A stretch of 64,000 nt of DNA, taken from Rhodovastum sp963709085. GTDB taxonomy: Bacteria; Pseudomonadota; Alphaproteobacteria; Acetobacterales; Acetobacteraceae. Location: the NCBI GenBank assembly GCA_963709085.1, contig CAVPVB010000007.1, forward strand, positions 558,001-622,000, written 5' to 3'. The notes under the pieces are model-generated. The model made no database searches. It had not been told where the DNA came from and was given only the letters and a program-made list of their open reading frames with translations. A program made the translations under genes and the position numbers. Positions 17,780 through 27,859 of the stretch are shown here, piece by piece; the stretch's first letter is position 1, and every line of letters starts with the position of its first letter.

Positions 17780-17853
17780 GCGCCTGTAGCTCAGTTGGTT
17801 AGAGCGGGCCGCTCATAACGGCTTGGTCGCAGGTTCGAGTCCTGCCGGGCGCA
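17780..17853 (+). tRNA. tRNA with CAU anticodon, probably tRNA-Ile2
   Basis: A 74-base cloverleaf is complete. The acceptor stem GCGCCTG pairs with CGGGCGC (one T-G pair), D stem GCTC/GAGC, anticodon stem GGCCG/CGGCT with loop CTCATAA, variable loop TGGTC, and T stem GCAGG/CCTGC. The anticodon is CAT. The anticodon stem lacks the three G-C pairs of initiator tRNA, and position 1-72 is paired, so it is not fMet. The CGGCTTGGTCGC context resembles the lysidine-modified tRNA-Ile(CAU) more than elongator tRNA-Met. CCA is not encoded. Confidence 0.85.
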
Positions 17854-17987
17854 TGCTCCCCCGCCGGCCCGCGCGTCCCTTGCCGGCCCGTGTTCCTCGC
17901 GGGGCGGGCGGCATTTGCGCGCGCGCCACCGCCCCCCTAGAACAACCGCCAACCCAGACCCAATTCCGCCCGGAAGGGAGCCAGCCG

Positions 17988-19667
<1,680 letters not shown>

Positions 19668-19692
19668 GGCGGATTCGTGGCGGGGAGAAAGC

Positions 19693-19896
19693 AAGGAAGG
19701 CCAGGGGCTCTGCCCCTGGACCCCGCCAAGGGCCGAGAGGCCCCTGGACCCCATTCGTTTAGAGGGTTTTGGGAGAGAGGGGGTGAGGAGGGGCCGCGGC
19801 ATCTCCTTACCCCCTCTCTCCCAAAACCCTCCAATGAGCGGGGTCCAGGGGCCTCTCGGCCCTTGGCGGGTCCAGGGCAGAGCCCTGGCCTTCCTT
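19693..19896. repeat. Self-complementary intergenic element, copy C
   Basis: Full copy of about 204 bp with AAGGAAGG/CCTTCCTT ends and central stem TTTTGGGAGAGAGGGGGT against ACCCCCTCTCTCCCAAAA. Both arms differ from those in copies A, B and D yet still pair. The inverted symmetry runs on outside the core: GAGAAAGC on the left (after GGCGG) is mirrored by GCTTTCTC and CCGCC on the right. It lies between ettA and the GNAT gene; the GNAT start codon begins only 13 bp after the core. Confidence 0.85.
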
Positions 19897-19909
19897 GCTT
19901 TCTCCCGCC

Positions 19910-20422
19910 ATGAACCCGTTCTGGATCGTCCGCACCGGCCGGCTTGTGATGCGGCCGGTATCGGCGGCGGATTTGCCGGCGTTGAAGGTGTTGAAGGCTG
20001 ATCCGCGGGTATTTGCGGTCATGTTGGGGGGGGTGCGCACGCCGCAGTGCACGGTGCTGGAGTTGGCCGAGGAGATTGCGCTCTGGGGCCGGCGGGGGGT
20101 GGGCATCTGGGCGGTGCGCCACCGGGAGAGCGGGGTTTTCCTGGGCATTGCCGGTTTCATGGAGCGGCCGGACGGGCGGGGGATTTCGCTGCGGTTTGCT
20201 TTTGTCGTCGCGGCGCACGGGCATGGCTATGCCAGCGAGGCGGCCGGGGCGGCATTGCGCTTTGCGCATGAGCGGGCGGGATTGCCGCGGGTGGTGGCGG
20301 TGGCGCGGGCGGACAATACGGCCTCGCGCGAGGTGCTGGGAGGCATCGGCATGCGCCCGTGCGGCGCGTTCGAGCGTGATGGCGTGCCCATGCTGGTATT
20401 CGAAAGCGTGCCGGGCCGCTGA
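19910..20422 (+). CDS. GNAT-family N-acetyltransferase
   Basis: Predicted 170-residue acetyl-CoA-dependent N-acetyltransferase of the RimJ/RimL-like branch. It begins with TGRLVMRPVSAADLPAL, has the GIAGF and ISLRFAFVVAAHGHGYASEA strands around the acetyl-CoA site, and ends with VARADNTASREVLGGIGM, the usual last helix. The substrate is unknown. The ATG at 19910 immediately follows repeat copy C, so transcription must start within or before the repeat unless the gene shares the ettA transcript. Its stop overlaps the next gene by one base (TGATG). Confidence 0.82.
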   Translation: MNPFWIVRTGRLVMRPVSAADLPALKVLKADPRVFAVMLGGVRTPQCTVLELAEEIALWGRRGVGIWAVRHRESGVFLGIAGFMERPDGRGISLRFAFVVAAHGHGYASEAAGAALRFAHERAGLPRVVAVARADNTASREVLGGIGMRPCGAFERDGVPMLVFESVPGR

Positions 20423-20829
20423 TGTTCCCGGCGACCGCGCGGCTGGCGGCCGTCTACCGGGCGAGCGCCTATGTCGTCCGGTGGGCGGGGCGGGAGGCGG
20501 TGCTGCGGGTTGGCGCGCCGCCGCCGCGGTTACCTTGGGGAACGTGCCGGCAGGCCTGTGTCGTGACCGCCTGCAACCCGTTCAGCCGGCAGCGCGCGGC
20601 GGCAGCCAACTGGCGGGCGTCCAGACGGCTGGAGGCGGCGCTGCGCCGGCGCGGTCTGCGGGCGCTGCCGGCCGAAGGGCGCGGCGACGCGGGTGACTGG
20701 CCGCCGGAGCCGGGTCTGCTGGTATTCGGCCTGCCCGGCCGGTCCGCTGTGGCGCTCGGCCGGGTTTTGCGGCAGAACGCGATCCTGCGGGTCGACCGCC
20801 GCGCGGTCCTGCTCGTTCCGCTCGCGTGA
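20422..20829 (+). CDS. DUF3293-domain protein
   Basis: Predicted 135-residue protein that matches the DUF3293 pattern: YRASAYVV near the start, VTACNPFSRQRAAAANWRAS in the middle, then ALRRRGLRALPAEGRG and a C-terminal ALGRVLRQNAILRV. The function of the family is not known; many members are encoded beside small metabolic genes. It is translationally coupled to the GNAT gene by a one-base stop/start overlap, so the two probably form an operon. Confidence 0.72.
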   Translation: MFPATARLAAVYRASAYVVRWAGREAVLRVGAPPPRLPWGTCRQACVVTACNPFSRQRAAAANWRASRRLEAALRRRGLRALPAEGRGDAGDWPPEPGLLVFGLPGRSAVALGRVLRQNAILRVDRRAVLLVPLA

Positions 20830-21011
20830 CTGTGTGGTACGTCAAGCTTGACGATCGGGAGCCGGCGCGCCAACCTGCACCGAAACGGATGCTCTCGATT
20901 CGCGACAAGTTCGGGTCGTCTCTGCTATGGAGGCTTCGCGATCTGCCTCTACCGTTCGCGATCGTGTCTGTCACTCCGCTCACATGTTCCAGGTTCTTGG
21001 AGAATTCTTGA

Positions 21012-21365
21012 ATGAAACTCGGCAAGATTTCGGCGGCTTCCGTGCTGTTCCTGAGCACGGCGTTGCCGGCCTTCGCCGCACCGGCTCCGGTGCCGCAGAG
21101 CGGCCAGGCGCCGCGCATCGTGCTCGCCCAGGCCACCGCGCCGGCTACCGGCGAGACCGGGACGCCCCCGGCGGCTGAATCGGGTCAGCCCGCCGCCTCG
21201 CAGGCTCCCGCCAAGCCGGCGAAGCCGAAAAAGGCGAAAAAGCCCCACAAGGCCAAGACGCCGAAAACCCACAAGCCGGCCGGCGACACCGGCACCACCC
21301 CGCCCGCCGCCGGCAGTGCCGCTCCGCCGGCAGCTCCCGCCACGGGCGGCACCCTCAACCAGTAA
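21012..21365 (+). CDS. Secreted Lys/Pro/Ala-rich protein
   Basis: Predicted 117-residue protein with a clear Sec signal peptide (MKLGKISAASVLFLSTALPAFA, cleavage expected before APAPVP). The rest is low-complexity: a basic block rich in KPKKAKK and PHKAKTPKTHKP repeats between Ala/Pro/Gly/Thr-rich segments. No domain is recognised. It would be periplasmic and disordered. Possible roles are binding to the wall or other polyanions, but this is only a guess from composition. It stands alone with 182 bp upstream, where a promoter is expected, and has its own terminator. Confidence 0.65.
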   Translation: MKLGKISAASVLFLSTALPAFAAPAPVPQSGQAPRIVLAQATAPATGETGTPPAAESGQPAASQAPAKPAKPKKAKKPHKAKTPKTHKPAGDTGTTPPAAGSAAPPAAPATGGTLNQ

Positions 21366-21386
21366 CGCCGTACGGGGTTGCAGGAA

Positions 21387-21411
21387 AGGAGCGCCTCGCG
21401 GCGCTCCTTTT
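21387..21411 (+). terminator. Rho-independent terminator
   Basis: Stem AGGAGCGCC (21387-21395) pairs with GGCGCTCCT (21400-21408) around the loop TCGC and is followed by TTTT. It lies about 20 bp after the stop of the secreted protein gene and before the SET-domain gene. Confidence 0.88.
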
Positions 21412-21459
21412 CATTGGTATGGGCCTTTTCGTTGGCTCGGGGACGCGGCGCGCCCGGCG

Positions 21460-21915
21460 ATGACCAGGACCCAACCGGATTCCCGCTTCCGCCTCGGCCG
21501 CAGCGCCACCGGCCTCGGCCTGTTCGCGCGCGTGCCGTTCCGTACCGGCGATCGTGTCATCGAATATACCGGCGAGCGCATCAGCGGCGAGGAAGCCGAT
21601 CGCCGCGGCGGACGCTATTTGTTCCATGTCGATGCCGGGCATGCCATCGACGCCACCGGCCGCGAGCATCTGGCCCGTTACATCAACCACGCCTGCCGGC
21701 CGAACTGCGAGGCCCGCGCGGTCGGGCGGCGCATTTTCATCTACGCGAAGCGGGCCATCGCGGCTGGCGAGGAACTCACCTATCACTATGGCGCGATCTA
21801 TTTCCGCGCCTTCATCGCGCCGGCGGGATGCCGTTGTGGCACCTGCACCCGCCGCGCCGAGCGTGCGGCGGGCGCGCGCCCCCCGCCGGCTGCATCCCGT
21901 GGCGGCGGGCGGTGA
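21460..21915 (+). CDS. SET-domain protein (putative lysine methyltransferase)
   Basis: Predicted 151-residue protein that is almost entirely a SET domain, the fold of SAM-dependent protein lysine methyltransferases. GLGLFARVPFRTGDRVIEYTGE is the N-terminal SET motif, RYINHACRPNCEAR is the SAM-binding NHxCxPNC signature, and GEELTYHYG supplies the catalytic Tyr region. A post-SET-like cysteine cluster (GCRCGTCTRR) follows and could bind zinc. The tail is Arg/Pro/Ala-rich. SET domains are mainly eukaryotic but occur scattered in bacteria. The substrate here is unknown; ribosomal or DNA-binding proteins are possible. The ATG at 21460 starts just before the domain. It is convergent with mlaC. Confidence 0.85.
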   Translation: MTRTQPDSRFRLGRSATGLGLFARVPFRTGDRVIEYTGERISGEEADRRGGRYLFHVDAGHAIDATGREHLARYINHACRPNCEARAVGRRIFIYAKRAIAAGEELTYHYGAIYFRAFIAPAGCRCGTCTRRAERAAGARPPPAASRGGGR

Positions 21916-21927
21916 TGCCGGCCGGCT

Positions 21928-22539
21928 TCAGCCCGGCTGGGTGGCCTGCTGCTTCAGCGCGTCGATCAGCGCCTGCACGCTGTTGTTGTTGTGGGCCAGG
22001 TAGGCGGAGTAGTCGCTGCGCTGGGTCAGCCGCAGGCTGGTGCCCTCGGCGATCACGTCGATGATCTTCGGGCTGCCGGTATCGCTGCTGACCAGCCAGT
22101 CCACCTTGTTGGGCGGGTTGCCCGGCCGGTTCACGATGGACGAGACCGCGACCGCGCCCTCGCGCGGCTGGGCGCGGCCGACGACGAACGTAACGCCCTG
22201 GTATTCGCCCACTTTGCTGGTGATGTTGATCATCAGCACGCGGTGGAACAGGACCAGGTATTCATTCTGCTGCGCCGACGAGGCGGCGCGCCAGAACCGG
22301 CCCAGGCAGAACCGCGCCACGTCGTTCACATCCACCGCGCGGTCGATGATCGCCTGCAGCTTCCTCTGTTTTTCCACCAGCGGGTCCGGACCGTTCACCA
22401 CGACGGCCAGGTCCTTCATGGTCTGCTCGATGAAGGCGGTGGACTGCTCGAGGCCCTGGGCGTGTGCGGGCGAGCGCGGCAATCCCATTATCGCCAGGGC
22501 AGCGGTCGCAGACCGCAGCAGGATGCGTCGTGTCAGCAT
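21928..22539 (-). CDS. mlaC: MlaC-family phospholipid-binding periplasmic protein
   Basis: Predicted 203-residue protein with a signal peptide (MLTRRILLRSATAALAIMGLPRSPAHAQ, twin-Arg-like start) and the MlaC/Ttg2D fold: AFIEQTMKDLAVVV, IIDRAVDVNDVARFCLGRFWR, FHRVLMINITSKVGEYQ and VDWLVSSDTGSPKIIDVIAEG. MlaC shuttles phospholipids between the MlaA outer-membrane complex and the inner-membrane MlaFEDB transporter to keep the outer leaflet asymmetric. The ATG at 22539 puts the signal peptide at the N-terminus and follows a GAGG-containing site. mlaA lies 32 bp upstream on the same strand, so the two are co-transcribed. mlaFED are not in the window. Confidence 0.88.
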   Translation of the reverse strand: MLTRRILLRSATAALAIMGLPRSPAHAQGLEQSTAFIEQTMKDLAVVVNGPDPLVEKQRKLQAIIDRAVDVNDVARFCLGRFWRAASSAQQNEYLVLFHRVLMINITSKVGEYQGVTFVVGRAQPREGAVAVSSIVNRPGNPPNKVDWLVSSDTGSPKIIDVIAEGTSLRLTQRSDYSAYLAHNNNSVQALIDALKQQATQPG

Positions 22540-22571
22540 GGGTTGAGCCTCGTTCTGCGCGCTAGGGTAGG

Positions 22572-23376
22572 TCACGGATGCTCCGGCTGGATGAACCATG
22601 CCGGAACGGTTACCCGATCATCCGACCGGGCCTCGTCGATCTGGGATTGCCGGTGTTGGCGGTAAAGGCTGCGGATAGTGGCATAGGGGTCAAGCGCCTG
22701 CGCCTTTATCTTGTCCAGATCATCCAGCACGTTCGTGCGAGTGTCGATGGCGTTCATGCCCCATCGCGTGTACCCGAGCGACGACACCAGGACACCGTTG
22801 CCGACCCAGGTGATCGGGTCGGTGGCGATGTCAATGGCGAAACCGGTGGCGTCGCGCGGACCGGTCGGGCCCAGGACGGGCAGGAACAGGAAGGGTCCTT
22901 CCGGCAGGCCCCAAAGGGCGAGCGTTATGCCGGCATCCGAATCGTGCGCCGGCCACCCCCACTCGGTGGCGACGTCGAATACTCCGGCGACCCCCACGGT
23001 GCTGTTAACCAGCAGGCGCATCAGCGAGGTGCCGGCGCGGCGGGGGCGGGCCGCCAGCATGTCGTCGAACAGCGACGCCGGCATGGACAGGTTGGTCAGG
23101 ACGTTGTGGATGTGGCTGCGCACCACATACGGCACGACGTATTTGTAACCCACCGCCAACGGCCGCAGGATCACGGTGTCGAGGCCGTTATTGACCGCAT
23201 AGAACACCCGGTTGGTGGGCTCCATCGGGTCGTGGGCCTCGTTGTATTCCGCCACGGCGTCGGGGTCGTCCGCCGGTGGCTTGCTGGCGCAGCCCGCGAG
23301 CGAAGCGGCCACAACGACCATGGCGGCCAGCAGCGGGAGTTCCGGCAAGCGGAACGATCGGGACGGACGGCGCATC
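22572..23376 (-). CDS. mlaA: MlaA (VacJ) outer-membrane lipoprotein
   Basis: Predicted 267-residue lipoprotein. The signal peptide ends in a lipobox (ASLAGC, Cys about residue 28). The mature protein shows the MlaA pattern DPMEPTNRVFYAVNNGLD, RPLAVGYKYVVP, LTNLSMPASLFDDML, LMRLLVNSTVGVAGVFDVA and DSDAGITLALWGLPEGPFLFLPVLGPTGPRD. MlaA sits in the outer membrane and removes mislocalised phospholipids, passing them to MlaC. The ATG at 23376 is preceded by GAGGAG; longer frames upstream lack a signal. It is divergent from metF with a shared 225-bp control region. Confidence 0.92.
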
Positions 23377-23601
23377 GAACTCCTCGGCGACGGAATGACG
23401 GGCGGGCATGCTTTCCCGCGGGCGGGCATGCCTCGACAACGTGCTTCAACAAGATGCAACTCATACGCCTGCTCCGGGTTGGAAATCCACCCGGAGATGC
23501 GGATAACTTGCTCGTCCGGAACCGTGTTCGCTACAAGGTTTCCCCCCGCTGCCGGCGCTGCGCCCCAATCGGCGGCCTGCCGCGCCTGATTTTGGTAAGG
23601 T

Positions 23602-24576
23602 ATGGCGATGAACCACACTCCCTCTCCGGCGACGCCCATCGCTCCTCCTGCAGCACTTGGGCGCTGGCTGACCGGTCCCCGCTTTGCCGCCCTGCCGGTC
23701 CGCGACGGGAGCCAGCCCGCCCCGGCGCTGTCGTTCGAGTTCTTCCCGCCCCGCACCGAGGCGCTGGAGCAGCAGCTCTGGACCTGCATCCGCCGGCTGG
23801 AGCCGTTGGCGCCGCGTTTCGTTTCGGTCACGTACGGCGCCGGCGGCTCCACCCAGTCCCGCACCCATGCCATCGTTTCGCGCATCGTGCAGGAAACCAC
23901 GCTGACCCCGGCCGCCCACCTGACCTGCGTGAACGCCAGCCGCGATGAGATCGACGCGGTGGCCCGCGCCTATTGGGAAGCCGGGGTGCGCCACATCGTG
24001 GCGCTGCGCGGCGACGTTCCGGGCGGCGGCGACTACGTTCCGTTTCCCGGCGGCTACGCCTATGCCGCCGACCTGGTGGCCGGGCTGAAGCGGATCGCCG
24101 ATTTCGAGATTTCGGTCGCCGCCTACCCGGAGGTGCACCCGGCCGCGCTCAGCCCCGAGGCCGACCTCGACAACCTCAAGCGCAAGCTGGATGCCGGCGC
24201 CACCCGCGCCATCACCAATTATTTCTTCGAGGCCGGGACCTATCTGCGCTTCCTCGACCGCTGCCTGGCCGCCGGCATTACCGCGCCGATCGTGCCGGGC
24301 ATCATGCCGGTGTCCAACTTCGCCCAGGCGGTACGCTTTTCCGGCATGTGCGGCGCCTCGGTGCCGGGCTGGCTCGGCCATCTGTTCGAGGGGCTGGACG
24401 AGGACCACGACACCCGCCGCATCGTCGCCGCGGTGGTGGCGGCCGAACAGGTGCGCGTGCTGCAGGCCAGCGGCATCGACGAATTCCATTTTTATACGTT
24501 GAACCGGTCTGATCTGGTTTACGCCATTGCCCATATCCTGGGGGTGCGGCCGGCGACGCAACCGGTTGCCGCATGA
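23602..24576 (+). CDS. metF: Methylenetetrahydrofolate reductase
   Basis: Predicted 324-residue FAD enzyme that reduces 5,10-methylene-THF to 5-methyl-THF for methionine synthesis. The TIM-barrel signature begins LSFEFFPPRTEALEQQLW with the catalytic Glu (SFEFFPP). FVSVTYGAGGSTQSRT, HLTCVNASRDEI, HIVALRGDVPGGG and VPGIMPVSNFAQAVRFSGMCG follow in the usual order. Two ATGs (23602 and 23608) compete; the second is better spaced from TAAGG at 23596. It is divergent from mlaA. No SAM riboswitch could be recognised in the 225-bp leader. A hairpin follows the gene. Confidence 0.94.
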   Translation: MAMNHTPSPATPIAPPAALGRWLTGPRFAALPVRDGSQPAPALSFEFFPPRTEALEQQLWTCIRRLEPLAPRFVSVTYGAGGSTQSRTHAIVSRIVQETTLTPAAHLTCVNASRDEIDAVARAYWEAGVRHIVALRGDVPGGGDYVPFPGGYAYAADLVAGLKRIADFEISVAAYPEVHPAALSPEADLDNLKRKLDAGATRAITNYFFEAGTYLRFLDRCLAAGITAPIVPGIMPVSNFAQAVRFSGMCGASVPGWLGHLFEGLDEDHDTRRIVAAVVAAEQVRVLQASGIDEFHFYTLNRSDLVYAIAHILGVRPATQPVAA

Positions 24577-24610
24577 GAACCGGTTGCCGGACGGACCGTA
24601 AGGGTTAAAC

Positions 24611-24669
24611 AGAGATCACAGAGAGAAGATTTCGGCGGCAGGCCACACCCGTTCTTCTTTGTGATCTCT
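24611..24669 (+). terminator. Hairpin downstream of metF
   Basis: AGAGATCACAGAGAGAAGA (24611-24629) pairs imperfectly with TTCTTCTTTGTGATCTCT (24652-24669) around a 22-base loop. It starts about 35 bp after the metF stop. No long T tract follows, so a terminator role is likely but not certain. Confidence 0.5.
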
Positions 24670-24748
24670 CGGTAACTTCTTCCTTCGCGTTCCCGCACCG
24701 ATACGGGTGCCCGCACGCCCCGCAGCACCTCGTCCCCATGTTGGCCCC

Positions 24749-26952
24749 ATGACCGACTACCTCAGCCGCCTGAACCCGGAGCAGCGCGAAGCCGTCGAGA
24801 CCGTGGACGGCCCGCTGCTGGTGCTGGCCGGCGCCGGCACCGGCAAGACCCGCGTGCTGACCACCCGCTTCGCCCATATCCTGCTGACCGGCCGCGCCTT
24901 TCCCAGCCAGGTGCTGGCCGTCACCTTCACCAACAAGGCCGCCCGCGAGATGCGCGAGCGCGTCGCCGCCATGCTCGGCCGCCCGGCCGAGGGGCTCTGG
25001 CTCGGCACCTTCCATGCGCTGTGCGCCCGCATGCTGCGCCGCCATGCCGAACTCGTCGGGCCTGCACCAGCAACTTCACCATCCTCGACACCGACGACCA
25101 GCTGCGCCTGCTCAAGCAGGTCATGGAGGCGGAGCGGACTCGACACCAAGCGCTGGGCGCCGCCGGCGCTGATGGCGCTGATCCAGCGCTGGAAGGACCG
25201 CGGCCTGACCGCCGGCGCGCATCACCACCGCCGAGGACACCGACTTCGCCAATGGCCGCGCCCGCGCGCTCTATGCCGCCTATCAGGACCGCCTGCGCAG
25301 CGCTGAACGCCGCCGATTTCGGCGATCTGCTGCTGCACATGACGGAAATCCTGCGCGGCCATGCCGGACGTGCTGGCGCAGTACCATCGCACGCTTCCGC
25401 TACATCCTGGTGGACGAATACCAGGACACCAACCTGGTGCAGTATCTGTGGCTGCGGCTGCTGGCGCAGTCGCACCGCAACATCTGCTGCGTCGGCGACG
25501 ACGACCAGTCGATCTATTCCTGGCGCGGCGCCGAGGTGGAAAACATCCTGCGCTTCGAAAAGGATTTTCCCGGCGCCCGCATCGTCCGGCTGGAAGCGCA
25601 ATTATCGCTCGACCGCCCCGATCCTGGCCGCCGCGTCCGGCCTGATCGCGCACAACGAGGGGCGGCTGGGCAAGACCCTGCGGCCCGGCCGCACCGACGC
25701 CGACGGGGGAGAAGGTCGCCGTCATCGGCGCTGTGGGATTCCGACGAGGAGGCCCGCATGGTCGGCGACCGCATCGAGGCAGCTGCGCCGCGGCGGCGCA
25801 AATCCTGGCGGAAATGGCGGTGCTGGTGCGCGCCGGCTTCCAGACCCGCGCCTTCGAGGAGCGGCTGATCACGCTCGGCGTGCCCTACCGCGTCGTCGGC
25901 GGCCTGCGCTTCTACGAACGCCAGGAAATCCGCGACGCCATCGCCTATATGCGGGTGCTGCACCAGCCGGCCGACGACCTGGCGTTCGAGCGCATCGTCA
26001 ACGTCCCCCGCCGCGGCGTCGGCGAGCGGCGCTGCGCACCATGCACGACGACCGCCCGCGAGCGTCGACATTCCGCTGGCCGCCGCCGCCGCCCAACTGG
26101 TCGGAACAGGGCGGCCTGCGCGGCAAGCCGCGCGAGGCGCTCGGCGACCTGCTGCGCGGCTTTCGTCCGCTGGCGCGACATGCTCGACCGTGAGGGCCAT
26201 GTGGTCACCGTCGCGACGATGCTGGACGAGAGCGGCTACACGGAGATGTGGAAGCAGGACAAATCGCCCGAGGCGCCGGGGCGGCTGGAAAACCTGAAGG
26301 AACTGGTCCGCGCCCTGGCCGATTTCGAAACGCTGGCGGGTTTCCTCGATCACGTCTCGCTGGTGATGGAGAACGAGGAGAACGCCGAGGGCGACCGGGT
26401 CAGCCTGATGACCCTGCATCGGCGCCAAGGGGCTGGAATTCGACACTGTGTTCCTGCCGGGTTGGGAGGAAGGCGCTGTTCCCCAACCAGCGCACCATGG
26501 ACGAGAGCGGCGCCAAGGGGCTGGAGGAGGAGCGCCGGCTGGCCTATGTCGGCCTGACCCGCGCCCGAAGGCGCGCCATCGTCAGCCACGCCGCCAACCG
26601 GCGCATCTACGCCAACTGGCAGAGCAGCATTCCCAGCCGCTTCATCGACGAACTGCCGGACGCGCATGTCGAACGCACCGGCTCGGCGGCGCTGGCGCGT
26701 GACCGGATGCTGCCGCGCCCCCGGTGTTTGCCGGCCAGTTCCCGCTGACCGCCCGCCGCCCGCGCACCATCGAGGCCTGGGAGCAGCCGGCCCGCAAGCC
26801 GCGCGACGGATGCCATCCCGGTGGGCGCGCGGGTATTCCACCAGAAATTCGGCTACGGCACCGTCACCGCCGCCGAGGACGACAAGCTCGACATCGCCTT
26901 CGACAAGGCGGGCGACAAGCGCGTGCTCGATCGTTTCGTCGAAAAGGCATGA
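24749..26952 (+). pseudogene. uvrD: UvrD/PcrA-type helicase, broken by about twenty frameshifts
   Basis: Piecing the frames together gives a full-length superfamily 1 helicase of about 730 residues: motif I LAGAGTGKTRVLTTR, QVLAVTFTNKAAREM, TFHALCARML, motif II YILVDEYQDTN, motif III VGDDDQSIYSWRGAE, NYRS, then LMTLHRAKGLEF, LFPNQRTMDE and the C-terminal GARVFHQKFGYGTVTA that is typical of PcrA/UvrD. At least 20 frame changes occur between 25061 and about 26818. Nearly all are single inserted bases outside homopolymers (for example 25135, 25220, 25299, 25363, 25391, 25599). The first 310 bp and last 130 bp are clean. UvrD unwinds DNA in repair and removes stalled complexes. Amino-acid conservation is excellent between the shifts, so this is either a very recent wreck or an assembly fault. 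Confidence 0.88.
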
Positions 26953-27020
26953 TAGACGGGGTAAAAAATTTGGATTATCCATAATGATTAGTAAATAATT
27001 GACGGAAGGAGTGGTAAAAC

Positions 27021-27798
27021 TTGGACGACAATGATTTCCTGTTTACTTGGAAACCGGAGAAGTGGCCTTACGAAAATCTAAGGAAGCTTGTCGATGCATT
27101 CGATGCCGGTAACATTGTTGTTGAGCCATGGCGATGCCAAGCGCACCAGAAGGTTCGCCCGGGTGCTCGCGCTTACCTTCTGAAGCAGGGCACACCTCGG
27201 GGAATCTTCGGCGTGGCAGAGGTCATAGGCATCGCTGCAGAACGCGACGACGCAAAGGCCGGAGAAGGTCGGTATGCAGTGCCGCTTAGAATTCGAGCTA
27301 TTGGTCGATCCGGCCAAGCGCTTTCTCGTCACGGACAATGACTTGAACAACTTGCCCGTTCCTCATCATCGTTGGGACACGCAGGGGAGCGGCGTTACGT
27401 TCGAAGCAGCCGCTGCCCGTATGATTGACCAACTCGTCAAGGGAGAGAGGCGGACTGCGGCCTCCACGATAGAGACTCGCCGCGAGCGCCTCATTGAGGT
27501 TTGCGAGCGCGATCAGGCGCTCGTCGAGGAACTAAAGGATCTCTACCAAGGCTGTTGCCAAATTTGCGCCTCGGCACCATTCAACGGACACTTTGGACGA
27601 ATCGTTGAGGGACACCACCTCGAGTGGTTGAGTCGCGGAGGACAAGATTTGCGCAATAATTTGGTCATTCTTTGTCCAAATCATCATTCGGCTGTCCATG
27701 CTGTCGATCCTGTCTTTGATCGGAAAAGATTAGAGTTTCGGTTTGGACCTAAAGTGGTCCCTATTCGGCTCGACCGCCATCTGAGGCCGATCTCATGA
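27021..27798 (+). CDS. EVE-HNH nuclease, candidate modification-dependent restriction enzyme (one frameshift)
   Basis: Two overlapping frames join into one protein of about 258 residues if one inserted A at 27290-27291 is ignored. The N-terminal half is an EVE domain of the PUA fold (FLFTWKPEKWPYENL, PGARAYLLKQGTPRGIFGVAEVIG, RYAVPLR then FELLVDPAKRFLV). The C-terminal half is an HNH nuclease: CQIC zinc pair, then EGHHLEWLSRGGQDLRNN and LVILCPNHHSAVHA. EVE domains bind modified bases, and EVE-HNH fusions are reported as nucleases that cut DNA containing modified cytosine. The TTG at 27021 follows GGAAGGAG at 27003. The gene is visibly AT-richer than both neighbours, with codons such as AAT, TTT and GAT common, which points to recent transfer. 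No methyltransferase gene accompanies it, as expected for a type IV system. Confidence 0.8.
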
Positions 27799-27859
27799 AC
27801 CCTGAGTGCAAGAGTCAGACCGGAAGTCATTGTGTCGGCCGCGAGCAGGAATCCCGCCA

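Noticed and set aside
17780..17853. Initiator tRNA-fMet
   Set aside because: The 1-72 position is a normal pair and the anticodon stem lacks the three consecutive G-C pairs, so it is an elongator-type or Ile2 tRNA with CAU anticodon.
23377..23601. SAM riboswitch in the metF leader
   Set aside because: I could not build the pseudoknot of a SAM-II type or another SAM aptamer from the sequence. An Infernal search would decide.
25021..26748. Several medium-sized genes within the helicase region
   Set aside because: Each frame holds a consecutive piece of one helicase in order, so they are fragments of a single broken gene and not separate proteins.
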